The translations under genes and the position numbers were made by a program. A DNA stretch of 9,787 bases from an archaeon. GTDB taxonomy: Archaea; Asgardarchaeota; Hermodarchaeia; Hermodarchaeales; Hermodarchaeaceae. The stretch lies in NCBI GenBank assembly GCA_016550415.1, contig JABXGU010000417.1:1-9787 (forward strand), written 5' to 3'. Every line of letters begins with the position of its first letter. Position 1 is the first letter of the stretch. The notes under the pieces were generated by a model. That model made no database searches, was not told the DNA's origin, and saw nothing but the letters and a program-made list of their open reading frames with translations. Below are positions 1 to 6,425 of the stretch, one piece after another.

Positions 1-108
1 AGCCTTGCCACTGTGAAGAAATTAATCAAAGAGGCACTCGATTCCTTCTATAAACAAATAGAGAATTTTCTTGATCGACTATGGGCAGAAACAAAAGAAT
101 CCAGCTGA
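1..108 (+). CDS. C-terminal end of an unrecognised protein (5' truncated)
   Basis: Frame 1 is open from the first base to a TGA at 106-108, giving 35 residues that start SLATVKKLIKEALDSFY. The segment is rich in Lys, Glu and large hydrophobic residues spaced as in an amphipathic helix (KKLIKEAL, IENFLDRLW), typical of the end of a helical soluble protein or a helical regulator. No catalytic motif falls in the visible part and I do not recognise the family. The next gene begins 147 nt later behind its own candidate promoter, so the two are probably separate transcription units. Without the upstream sequence, coding status rests only on the open frame and the plausible composition. Confidence 0.5.
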   Translation, partial: SLATVKKLIKEALDSFYKQIENFLDRLWAETKESS

Positions 109-200
109 AGTAGAACAGGGTATGTGGTTGTCTTTGATATTAAGGAATAACTTTAGGCGACTGCAAGACAGTTGTGCACTGTAGTGGCACTATCGTTACC

Positions 201-211
201 TTTTTATTATA
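201..211 (+). promoter_or_regulatory. Candidate archaeal TATA box for the membrane protein/thioredoxin unit
   Basis: TTTTTATTATA lies about 45-55 nt before the ATG at 256, preceded by a short C-containing stretch (GTTACC) where a BRE would sit. A start of transcription about 25 nt downstream would fall near 230-235, leaving a leader of roughly 20-25 nt that contains the ribosome-binding sequence AGGTG (243-247). The T-run could instead act as a T-rich terminator for the upstream gene, or do both. This is inferred from base composition and spacing only. Confidence 0.35.
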
Positions 212-255
212 GTTTGTAAATCGATAGGACAATCGTGAAGATAGGTGCTAAATAA

Positions 256-489
256 ATGGCGAATATCAATTGCCCTTTCTGTTCCAAAACAGGTATCCTA
301 CTAGTAACTACTGGATTGGCAACCATCATAACCAGTGCAATCCTAACCATCCCTATGCTGATGATAGTTGGATTAATTCTATTAATGGGAGCTTATGTTG
401 TCCCATCAATGATAGGAAAAAAGGGATGCACAGACGCTTCATGCAGCACAACTTCACAAGAAGCTGGAGAGGATGAAATACATGAGTGA
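256..489 (+). CDS. Small two-helix membrane protein with N-terminal CPFC motif
   Basis: This 77-residue protein starts at an ATG with AGGTG eight nt upstream. A CPFC motif sits at residues 6-9, followed by two hydrophobic stretches at about 14-31 and 33-51 that should form a membrane hairpin. A short polar C-terminus carries Cys58 and Cys63 and ends in acidic residues. Four cysteines on the same face of a membrane hairpin could bind a metal or undergo thiol exchange. The gene overlaps the thioredoxin gene by 8 nt (ATGAGTGA), so the two are almost certainly co-transcribed and translationally coupled. A role as a thioredoxin partner or membrane anchor is inference from this context. I do not recognise the family; the length is too short to be a conventional DsbD/CcdA-type thiol transporter. 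Confidence 0.75.
   Translation: MANINCPFCSKTGILLVTTGLATIITSAILTIPMLMIVGLILLMGAYVVPSMIGKKGCTDASCSTTSQEAGEDEIHE
466..472 (+). promoter_or_regulatory. Ribosome-binding site that sets the thioredoxin start
   Basis: GGAGAGG ends directly against an in-frame ATG at 473 but lies 9 nt ahead of the ATG at 482. Only the second spacing works for ribosome binding, so 482 is the preferred start. The site lies inside the end of the upstream gene. Confidence 0.6.
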
Positions 490-907
490 TTCCTCCGATG
501 CAGAACTAGAACGTTTACGAAAGAAAAAACTTCAGGAATTGAAAAGAAAAATGACAACACAATCAACACCCAAACCAACGCCTTCAACCCCACAAGGCGT
601 CCTACACCTGACAACCCAAAACTTTGATCAAACCATTCAAAATGGTGTCACCCTTGTTGATTTCAACGCCGCTTGGTGTGCTCCCTGTAAGATGATGGCA
701 CCTGTTATTGACCAACTAGCCCAGGAGTTTGCTGGGCGCGTAATTGTTGGTAAAGTTGATGTTGACGTGAACATGGAACTTGCTATGCGCTACCAAGTCC
801 AAGGGGTTCCTACCTTTGGCATCTTTAAGGATGGTGCACTCGTCCAGCGGCTTGTTGGCGCTGTGGGATATCAGACTCTAAAAGCAGCGCTTATGCAGTT
901 CCTCTAA
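482..907 (+). CDS. Thioredoxin with charged N-terminal extension and CAPC active site
   Basis: A 141-residue protein. Residues about 40-141 are a complete thioredoxin fold with WCAPC (residues 65-69), the buried Asp region VDF (59-61), the cis-proline loop GVPTF (108-112) and the closing FKDG...VG segment. It should catalyse dithiol-disulfide exchange in the cytosol, since no signal peptide is visible. The usual dipeptide between the cysteines is Gly-Pro; here it is Ala-Pro. Residues 6-24 form a charged helix with the pattern LERLRKKKLQELKRKM, joined to the fold by a Thr/Pro-rich linker (25-38). That helix resembles the start of archaeal PDCD5-like proteins, and similar extensions occur on some archaeal thioredoxins as I recall. 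An ATG at 473 would add three residues but is disfavoured by ribosome-binding spacing. It overlaps the preceding small membrane protein gene by 8 nt. Confidence 0.92.
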   Translation: MSDSSDAELERLRKKKLQELKRKMTTQSTPKPTPSTPQGVLHLTTQNFDQTIQNGVTLVDFNAAWCAPCKMMAPVIDQLAQEFAGRVIVGKVDVDVNMELAMRYQVQGVPTFGIFKDGALVQRLVGAVGYQTLKAALMQFL

Positions 908-908
908 T

Positions 909-938
909 ACTACCTTTGATTGTAGACTGCAAGGTAGT
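909..938 (+). other. Perfect hairpin immediately after the thioredoxin stop codon
   Basis: ACTACCTT (909-916) and AAGGTAGT (931-938) are exact reverse complements, extendable by a T-G wobble, around a 14-nt loop. The stem starts one base after the TAA at 905-907. It may protect or end the thioredoxin transcript, or be the first helix of a longer structured RNA that continues to about 1022. No T-run follows directly, so it is not a bacterial-style intrinsic terminator. Confidence 0.4.
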
Positions 939-963
939 GAGTAGGATTTAGGACATAGATTCC

Positions 964-1022
964 TTCGGACAAGCTCCCCGGGCCCTAGGCGAATACTGGG
1001 TTGCAGGGGAGCAAAATCCGAA
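964..1022 (+). ncRNA. GC-rich nested stem-loop; candidate unannotated structured RNA
   Basis: Two coaxial perfect stems are visible: TTCGGA (964-969) with TCCGAA (1017-1022), and inside it GCTCCCC (973-979) with GGGGAGC (1006-1012). They are separated by a small internal loop, CAA on one side and AAAA on the other. A third short helix can form within, CCC-AG (983-988, one bulged T) with CTGGG (996-1000), closing a 7-nt loop. The block is far more GC-rich than its surroundings. It is not a tRNA (no T-arm consensus, only 26 nt inside the 7-bp stem) and has no clear C/D boxes. It loosely recalls an H/ACA arm, but the internal loop is small and no clean ACA follows; ATA at 1024-1026 is the nearest. 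Family unknown; strand assumed from the flanking genes. Confidence 0.35.
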
Positions 1023-1030
1023 AATATTAA
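1020..1030 (+). promoter_or_regulatory. Upstream candidate TATA element for the grpE operon
   Basis: GAAAATATTAA sits at the foot of the GC-rich stem. Transcription starting about 25 nt later, near 1050-1055, would give a leader of 40 nt or more before the ATG at 1097. It competes with the better match at 1135-1142. Support is composition and position only. Confidence 0.25.
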
Positions 1031-1096
1031 AAGATGCACTCGGGTTTTTCTGTCCAGTTAAGCTTCCTTACGGGTTGAACAGTATGACTCGTTGGG

Positions 1097-1867
1097 ATGT
1101 TTGGGCAGAGCGAAGAGCACTGTATCTATTATGCTTATATTTCGTCTGCTGGGTCTCATAAGCGTATCTTAAAGGCTAGAAGGTGTTTGGGTCTGACTCC
1201 AAAACGACACAAAAGAAGTAAAGCAGCCGAGGATAGAACTGAAGATTCAACAGTTTCAGAGCCAATTACTGCTAAAACAAAGGAAGAGAAGTCTAAGTTG
1301 TCAGATATGACAAGAAAGGAGCTAGTGGCAGCTTTAGAAGCAGAGCAGAAACGAGTAGAAGATTTCCGAACCCAGCTAGCTTATTTACAGGCAGAATATG
1401 AGAATTCCCTTAAAGCAGGTGAACGTCGAGAAGCAACACTTGTTCAACAGGCAAATCGCAATCTCGTACTGCAGCTTCTACCTGTCTTAGATGATTTGGA
1501 ACGAGCAAGAATCATGGTACCAATGATTGATGTAAATGAGCCCTTCGTTGAGGGACTCACCATGGTGATAAAATCCTTTGAAGCTGCACTTCAAGCTGCA
1601 GGAGTCAAGCCTATTGAGTGTCAGGGACAAAAATATGATCCACTACGTCATGAAGTAATTAGTCGAGAGGAAACCACCAAGTATCCTCCGAATACTGTAA
1701 TCGAAGAATTGCGAAAGGGCTACCTTTTAAAGGGTGCTCTTCTCCGCCCCTCACTAGTAAAAATTGCAGTACATCCAGCAGAAAGAGAAGAAAAACCTGC
1801 TAAGAGACGAAGGAAGCGCACTAAATCTTCTCCGAAAGGCGGGGAGGATAAAGATGTCTCCACATAA
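1097..1867 (+). CDS. grpE: GrpE nucleotide exchange factor for DnaK
   Basis: GrpE dimers release ADP from DnaK. In the 256-residue reading, residues about 70-120 form the long charged coiled-coil helix, LLPVLDDLERA (128-138) begins the helical bundle, and the C-terminal beta domain carries KYDPLRHEV (179-187), the GYLL...LRPSLV core (208-221) and VHPAE. The tail from 230 is strongly basic (KRRRKRTK, 236-243), then acidic. The true start is uncertain. Residues 1-30 look unlike GrpE, ATG 1097 has no ribosome-binding site, and a good TATA-like element (1135-1142) lies inside this stretch. A TTG at 1187, just behind AGGTG, would give 226 residues. ATG 1304 would give 187 residues and still keep the coiled coil. 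It is the first gene of grpE-dnaK-dnaJ; the gap to dnaK is 52 nt. Confidence 0.9.
   Translation: MFGQSEEHCIYYAYISSAGSHKRILKARRCLGLTPKRHKRSKAAEDRTEDSTVSEPITAKTKEEKSKLSDMTRKELVAALEAEQKRVEDFRTQLAYLQAEYENSLKAGERREATLVQQANRNLVLQLLPVLDDLERARIMVPMIDVNEPFVEGLTMVIKSFEAALQAAGVKPIECQGQKYDPLRHEVISREETTKYPPNTVIEELRKGYLLKGALLRPSLVKIAVHPAEREEKPAKRRRKRTKSSPKGGEDKDVST
1135..1142 (+). promoter_or_regulatory. Candidate TATA box for grpE-dnaK-dnaJ, inside the longest grpE frame
   Basis: TTATATTT is the closest match to the archaeal TATA consensus in this part of the window. A start of transcription about 26 nt from its centre would fall near 1163-1167. That excludes the ATG at 1097 from the mRNA and favours the TTG at 1187 as the grpE start. 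Inferred from sequence and spacing. Confidence 0.4.
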
Positions 1868-1919
1868 TAATGATAATAAAACCTTGAAAATATCCGATAA
1901 TTAAATAGAGTTGAAGAAA

Positions 1920-3830
1920 ATGGCAAAAATCATTGGAATCGACCTTGGAACAAGTAATTCTGCAGCGGCAGTAATGAAAGGTGATCGACCAGTAATTATT
2001 CCAAGTGCTGAGGGACCAACAGTTTCTGGAAAGGCTTTTCCCTCCTATTTTGCCATCACAGAAGATGGCCAGCGTCTTGTCGGTGAACCAGCTCGAAGAC
2101 AGGCTGTCGCCAACCCTGAAGGTACAGTGACAGCTGTTAAGAGGAAGATGGGGACCCGGGAGAAAATCAAAATACGTAACAAAACATTCACTCCAGAACA
2201 GATCTCATCCTTCATTCTGCGTAAAATCAAAACTGATAGTGAGGCGTTCTTGGGTGAAACTGTGGAAAAGGCAGTAATCACCGTTCCTGCATATTTTGAT
2301 GATAATCAACGGCAGGCTACAAAGGATGCAGGAGAACTTGCTGGGCTCGAAGTAGTTCGACTCATTAACGAGCCAACAGCGGCATCACTCGCATTTGGTA
2401 TAGACAAGTTGGACAAGGAGCTGAAAATCCTTGTCTTCGACCTTGGTGGGGGAACACTTGATGTTACTATCATGGATTTTGGTGGTGGCGTCTTCGAAGT
2501 TGTGTCCACAGCAGGTGATACCAAACTTGGTGGAACAGATATGGACCGACTAATCGCTGAGTGGCTAGCAGATGACTTCAAAGCAGAAACCGGTATTGAC
2601 CTACGAGAAGATCCCACCGCTTGGCAACGGCTGTTGGAAGCAGCAGAAAAAGCAAAGATTGAACTTTCTAATGTCCTTGAATCTGAAATAAACCTGCCCT
2701 ACCTTGCGTCAGATAAAGATGAACCTAAACACCTGAAGAAGAAATTGACTCGTGCCAAGCTAGAGGATCTAATTCGTGATATTATCAACCGATGTGATGG
2801 CCCTATGCGTCAGGCACTGTCAGATGCAAAATTGCGACCCAATGATGTTGATAAGATCATCCTCGTTGGTGGACCTACGAGTATGCCCGTTGTTAGCCAA
2901 TATGTAGAAAAGTTCATTGGAAAAAAGGCAGAACGTGGTGTTGACCCAATGGAGGCTGTGGCTTTAGGTGCAGCAATCCAAGCAGGCGTAATAACTGGTG
3001 AGGTCAAGGATCTACTCTTGTTAGATGTGACTCCTCTCTCGCTAGGTGTTGAAACAAAAGGTGGTGTCATGACCACTATCATTGAGCGTAACACAACGAT
3101 TCCAGTTAAAAAAAGTGAGATCTTCACAACCGCTAGTGACATGCAAACCGTTGTAACCGTTCATGTCCTTCAAGGTGAAAGGGCCATGGCAAGTGATAAC
3201 ATCTCTTTGGGGCAATTCAATCTCACAGGAATACCTCCAGCACCCATGGGTGTACCACAAATTGAGGTCACCTTTGACATTGATGTCAATGGCATTATGC
3301 ACGTCTCTGCCAAGGACTTAGGAACAGGAAATGAACAGAAAATCACCATAACAGCATCCACAAAACTAAGCGACAAAGATAAGGAAAAAATGATCAAAGA
3401 TTCCGAAGAATACGAAGAGGAAGACAAACGCCATCGTGAGGAAGTCGAAGAGCTAAATAAAGCTGAATCCATGGTTTACACAGCCCGAAAAACACTGAAA
3501 GACCTGGGCGATAAGGTTAGCAAGGAAGACCGAGAAAAAGTTGAAGGATCAGTTGGCAAACTCGAGCAAGCCATAAAAGACAAGGATTTGACCAAAGTCA
3601 AGCAAGAGATGGATAACCTCACTGAAATATTACAGGGTATGGGAGCTGCAGTCTATCAGCAGGTTGCAGAAGAACAAGCAAAAAGACAAGCACAAGCAGG
3701 AGCACCTGAAGACAAATCTGCAGGACCCAAAAGAAAACGAAAGAGAAAAACCAAGGATGAAGAAGAGAAACAGGACGAAAAAGTGGTCGACGCAGATTAT
3801 GAAGTCGTCGAAGATGAAGAGGACAAATAG
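1920..3830 (+). CDS. dnaK: DnaK, Hsp70 chaperone ATPase
   Basis: A full-length 636-residue Hsp70. The ATPase domain shows the phosphate-1 loop [10 protein letters not shown] (5-14), phosphate-2 [10 protein letters not shown] (173-182), the adenosine loop ILVGGPT (314-320) and the INEPTAA segment (149-155). The interdomain linker is DLLLLDV (364-370), then the beta substrate-binding domain (about 370-480) and helical lid (about 485-585). The N-terminal lobe lacks the extra segment of proteobacterial DnaK after VKRKMG, as in Gram-positive and archaeal forms. The tail carries KRKRKRKTK (604-612) before an acidic end whose [12 protein letters not shown] matches the usual DnaK terminus. ATG 1920 is preferred over an in-frame TTG at 1911 because it gives the family's [11 protein letters not shown] start. 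It works with the adjacent GrpE and DnaJ. The AT-rich 52-nt leader might hold an extra weak promoter. Confidence 0.98.
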   Translation: MAKIIGIDLGTSNSAAAVMKGDRPVIIPSAEGPTVSGKAFPSYFAITEDGQRLVGEPARRQAVANPEGTVTAVKRKMGTREKIKIRNKTFTPEQISSFILRKIKTDSEAFLGETVEKAVITVPAYFDDNQRQATKDAGELAGLEVVRLINEPTAASLAFGIDKLDKELKILVFDLGGGTLDVTIMDFGGGVFEVVSTAGDTKLGGTDMDRLIAEWLADDFKAETGIDLREDPTAWQRLLEAAEKAKIELSNVLESEINLPYLASDKDEPKHLKKKLTRAKLEDLIRDIINRCDGPMRQALSDAKLRPNDVDKIILVGGPTSMPVVSQYVEKFIGKKAERGVDPMEAVALGAAIQAGVITGEVKDLLLLDVTPLSLGVETKGGVMTTIIERNTTIPVKKSEIFTTASDMQTVVTVHVLQGERAMASDNISLGQFNLTGIPPAPMGVPQIEVTFDIDVNGIMHVSAKDLGTGNEQKITITASTKLSDKDKEKMIKDSEEYEEEDKRHREEVEELNKAESMVYTARKTLKDLGDKVSKEDREKVEGSVGKLEQAIKDKDLTKVKQEMDNLTEILQGMGAAVYQQVAEEQAKRQAQAGAPEDKSAGPKRKRKRKTKDEEEKQDEKVVDADYEVVEDEEDK

Positions 3831-3841
3831 TCGCTGAAACC

Positions 3842-3846
3842 GGTGA
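3842..3846 (+). promoter_or_regulatory. Ribosome-binding site supporting the GTG start of dnaJ
   Basis: GGTGA matches the 3' half of the archaeal GGAGGTGA consensus and lies 6 nt before the GTG at 3853. No ATG is available in this frame before the J-domain, so the GTG start is well supported. Confidence 0.6.
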
Positions 3847-3852
3847 CCAAGT

Positions 3853-4977
3853 GTGAGTCCAAGTGATAGTAAACGTGATTACTATGAGGTTCTAGGCGTT
3901 TCACGTAATGCTTCTGAAGATGAGATAAAACGGGCTTACAGAAAACTTGCGCTTAAGTATCACCCTGATAGGAACAAATCTTCTGATGCTACTGAGAATT
4001 TCCGAGAAATATCAGAAGCTTATGCAGTTCTTTCTGATAAAGAAAAACGTAATATGTATGACCGATTTGGTCATGCTGGGGTGCATGGACGTTGGTCTGT
4101 AGATGACATCTTTGGAGGTGTCAACTTTGAAGACCTTTTCCGAAGTTTTGGAATTGGTGGAGGATTTGGAGGGTTTGGTAGTATATTTGACCTCCTAATG
4201 GGAGGTCCAAGTTTTCGTCGAACAACTCGAAGAACAGCAGGAATTGATCTACGCTACGACATGGAAATCAGCTTAAAGGAAGCAGCTAGTGGTCTTGAAC
4301 AAGAAATTACAATTCCCCGGGATGAATCATGTCCACATTGTAAAGGGACAGGAGGAGAACCTGGTACAGAAATCATCTCCTGTTCACAGTGTAAGGGAAC
4401 AGGTGAACTACGTCAAATGCAACGCTCAGCCTTTGGTCAGGTTATTCGTATTTCCACATGTCCAGCTTGTCAGGGCAGAGGGCAAACCCCTAAAAAGCAA
4501 TGTAAGGAGTGCCGTGGGCGGCGTGTTGTACGCCGTGAGCGGCAATTGTTGGTGAAGATACCTCCAGGGGTTGATACTGGCACAATGCTTCGATTATCTG
4601 GGCAGGGTGCCTCCGAAGAAGGAGGACAACCAGGCGACCTATATGTTGTCATTCATGTTCGTCCTGATCCAACTTTCAAACGCATGGGTGATGACATTCT
4701 AATAGAAGTTCCAATTTCAATTACGCAAGCCACTCTTGGTGCTGAAATAGAAGTACCCACGTTGACAAAGAGAGCTAGATTACAGATTCCTGCTGGTACG
4801 CAACCTGATACCATTCTTCGCTTGAAAGGTGAGGGAATGCCACGTACACATGGACGAGGACAAGGCAACCAATTGGTGCGTATCAAAGTTGTTGTCCCAT
4901 CAAAGCTAAAGGATAAGCAACGAGAACTCCTTGAACAACTCTCAAAAGAACTGGACAACAATTCTTCGTCTAAATAA
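3853..4977 (+). CDS. dnaJ: DnaJ, Hsp40 co-chaperone (type I)
   Basis: A 374-residue class I Hsp40 that delivers substrates to DnaK and stimulates its ATPase. Order of domains: J-domain (about 9-74) with the essential HPD at 37-39 and YDRFG at 69-73; Gly/Phe-rich linker (about 87-118, including IGGGFGGFG); zinc region with CPHCKGTG (160-167), CSQCKGTG (177-184), CPACQGRG (203-210) and CKECRGRR (217-224); two beta client-binding domains (about 225-350) with DLYV and GAEIEVPTL; and a C-terminal dimerisation helix. All eight zinc cysteines are present, but the fourth repeat ends in Arg instead of Gly. It starts at GTG, 22 nt after dnaK, so it shares the operon mRNA. Only 33 nt separate its stop from the converging tldE stop; no clear T-rich terminator is visible there. 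Confidence 0.97.
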   Translation: MSPSDSKRDYYEVLGVSRNASEDEIKRAYRKLALKYHPDRNKSSDATENFREISEAYAVLSDKEKRNMYDRFGHAGVHGRWSVDDIFGGVNFEDLFRSFGIGGGFGGFGSIFDLLMGGPSFRRTTRRTAGIDLRYDMEISLKEAASGLEQEITIPRDESCPHCKGTGGEPGTEIISCSQCKGTGELRQMQRSAFGQVIRISTCPACQGRGQTPKKQCKECRGRRVVRRERQLLVKIPPGVDTGTMLRLSGQGASEEGGQPGDLYVVIHVRPDPTFKRMGDDILIEVPISITQATLGAEIEVPTLTKRARLQIPAGTQPDTILRLKGEGMPRTHGRGQGNQLVRIKVVVPSKLKDKQRELLEQLSKELDNNSSSK

Positions 4978-5010
4978 TTCAAGAGTAACTTGACTTGGCA
5001 AAGTAAGTGA

Positions 5011-6387
5011 CTAGTCTGCCTTGCCTATAACTTGAACGTCTTTTAGACGAATTGAAGGAGCAACAATAGAGTTATTTGGCTCAACAAGGTAGCCACGAAC
5101 ATCAGAGCCAAGGCAATCAACTTTCTTTATAATATCAAAGATGTTACCTGCCAACATTAGCCCATGACAGCAACCTGTTAGTTTACCATCTTGGATTCGA
5201 AACGCTGGATTACCAACAACACTAAAGTCACCTGTTTCCTGATTCGATGAATGGGCACCTTGCACACCTTTGATGAGGTACCCAGATTTGACATCACCAA
5301 TTAGATCTTTTAGAGGAAGTTTCCCTGGAGGTAAAACAATATTGGTGGGTTGGATGCTAACTAACCCGGTTCGTAAGTTACGACTCGCATTTCCTGTACT
5401 TTTCTCTCCATGTCGATGCCCCCAATAATTATCCCAGAGAAATGACTTTAAGCGTCCATTTTCAATAATGGGAGTCGTTTTGTGAGGAACACCTTCACCA
5501 TCAAAAAGGAATGTATTAAATCCACCAGGCAGTAGCCCATCATCAATAATGGATAATTTATTTGATCCGATTTTTTCGCCAATACGTTCAGCCAACAATG
5601 ATTTACCTCGAACCACGTTTTCACCATAAATTGCAGGGATAAGAGTGTGGATGAATATTTCACCCAGGGCTTGAGGGTTCATAATGACGGTTCCACGTTC
5701 TGTCAAACCCTTGACTGACTTCTTTGCCAGTAATACATCATTTACAGAAGATTCAACAATAAAATCGATATCTAAATTGAAGTCACGCTTTACGTCCTCT
5801 GCAATTGCGGGAGGTGTTATTCCAGTTGGAGTTGGAGCAACCAGTACTGCATAGGCAGCTGAAGCTGTGGCGCGATCAGAGGTACCAACGCCATTTGAAT
5901 TTGCATATGCATTCCAACCATATACAACACCGGTACCAGCCTGCCCTACGATGATATCTTCTCCTTGGTCAATTATCCGTTTGGTCAATTTTGATGTTAG
6001 ATCTACAATCTCACTAGGATCCTTCTCTGGTATAGTATCATCCCAGACATCTTTAATTTCAGAATACTTTGCTTTTTGTGGAAGATCAGTCCAGGTTTCA
6101 TCAGGTGTACCAACTTTTGCAGCACTTATCGCACTCTTCACGGCTTGCGCTATTGATTTCCATTCAAGTCGGTTTGTAAAGGAAGAACCGATAGATTTCC
6201 CTAAAATACAACGAATGGCAACGCCAGAATCCTGCACCTGTGTTGCCTTATTCATCTGACCAAGGGCAACCTCACAACTAATCTGATAGCTGTCCTGCAC
6301 AAGCACTTCAATTTGCTCCGCATTTTTTGAAGCAGAAGTGACTGCCTTCTCTGCTAATGCAAGCAATTCATTACGACGATCCTTCAT
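5011..6387 (-). CDS. tldE: TldE/PmbA, non-catalytic partner subunit of the TldD protease
   Basis: A 458-residue cytosolic protein of the modulator of DNA gyrase/TldD-PmbA family. The C-terminal half has family landmarks: IDDGLLPGGFNTFLFDGEG (281-299), STGNASRN (330-337) and GAHSSNQETGDFSV (377-390), the last typical of the PmbA/TldE side. The zinc motif HExxxH of TldD is missing: the matching place reads GEIFIHTL (242-249). That marks it as the partner subunit that builds the closed heterodimeric cage in which TldD cuts small unfolded peptides. In bacteria the pair matures microcin B17 and degrades CcdA; an archaeal substrate is not evident here. ATG start, with GGTG 11 nt upstream. It follows tldD by 38 nt on the same strand, so they form an operon. 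Confidence 0.93.
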   Translation of the reverse strand: MKDRRNELLALAEKAVTSASKNAEQIEVLVQDSYQISCEVALGQMNKATQVQDSGVAIRCILGKSIGSSFTNRLEWKSIAQAVKSAISAAKVGTPDETWTDLPQKAKYSEIKDVWDDTIPEKDPSEIVDLTSKLTKRIIDQGEDIIVGQAGTGVVYGWNAYANSNGVGTSDRATASAAYAVLVAPTPTGITPPAIAEDVKRDFNLDIDFIVESSVNDVLLAKKSVKGLTERGTVIMNPQALGEIFIHTLIPAIYGENVVRGKSLLAERIGEKIGSNKLSIIDDGLLPGGFNTFLFDGEGVPHKTTPIIENGRLKSFLWDNYWGHRHGEKSTGNASRNLRTGLVSIQPTNIVLPPGKLPLKDLIGDVKSGYLIKGVQGAHSSNQETGDFSVVGNPAFRIQDGKLTGCCHGLMLAGNIFDIIKKVDCLGSDVRGYLVEPNNSIVAPSIRLKDVQVIGKAD

Positions 6388-6425
6388 TGTAAACCAAACA
6401 CCTTAGATCTAATTTAGCAAACTGC

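Noticed and set aside
973..1012. The 7-bp GC stem considered as a tRNA acceptor stem.
   Set aside because: Only 26 nt are enclosed, with no D-arm, anticodon arm or T-loop consensus.
1084..1161. A 25-codon open frame beginning MTRWDVWAERRALY ahead of and overlapping the long grpE reading.
   Set aside because: It has no ribosome-binding site and no family resemblance, and it spans a TATA-like element; most likely chance.
1150..1194. Direct repeat TGGGTCT at 1150-1156 and 1188-1194, considered as a heat-shock regulator site.
   Set aside because: Seven bases in unrelated flanks is expected by chance, and it matches no archaeal heat-shock operator that I know.
2045..3472. Several minus-strand open frames of 78-110 codons inside dnaK.
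   Set aside because: They are antisense shadows of a full-length, unmistakable Hsp70 gene with no motifs or start signals of their own.
4289..4555. An 88-codon plus-strand open frame inside dnaJ.
   Set aside because: It is an out-of-frame reading of the zinc-repeat region of dnaJ; its cysteines come from shifted CxxC codons.
4997..5025. GGCAA...TTGCC inverted repeat between dnaJ and tldE, considered as a bidirectional terminator.
   Set aside because: Only 5 bp with a 19-nt loop, reaching into the tldE coding end and without a T-run; too weak to call.
5867..6259. A 130-codon plus-strand open frame opposite tldE.
   Set aside because: It is antisense to a conserved gene and shows no recognisable domain or ribosome-binding site.
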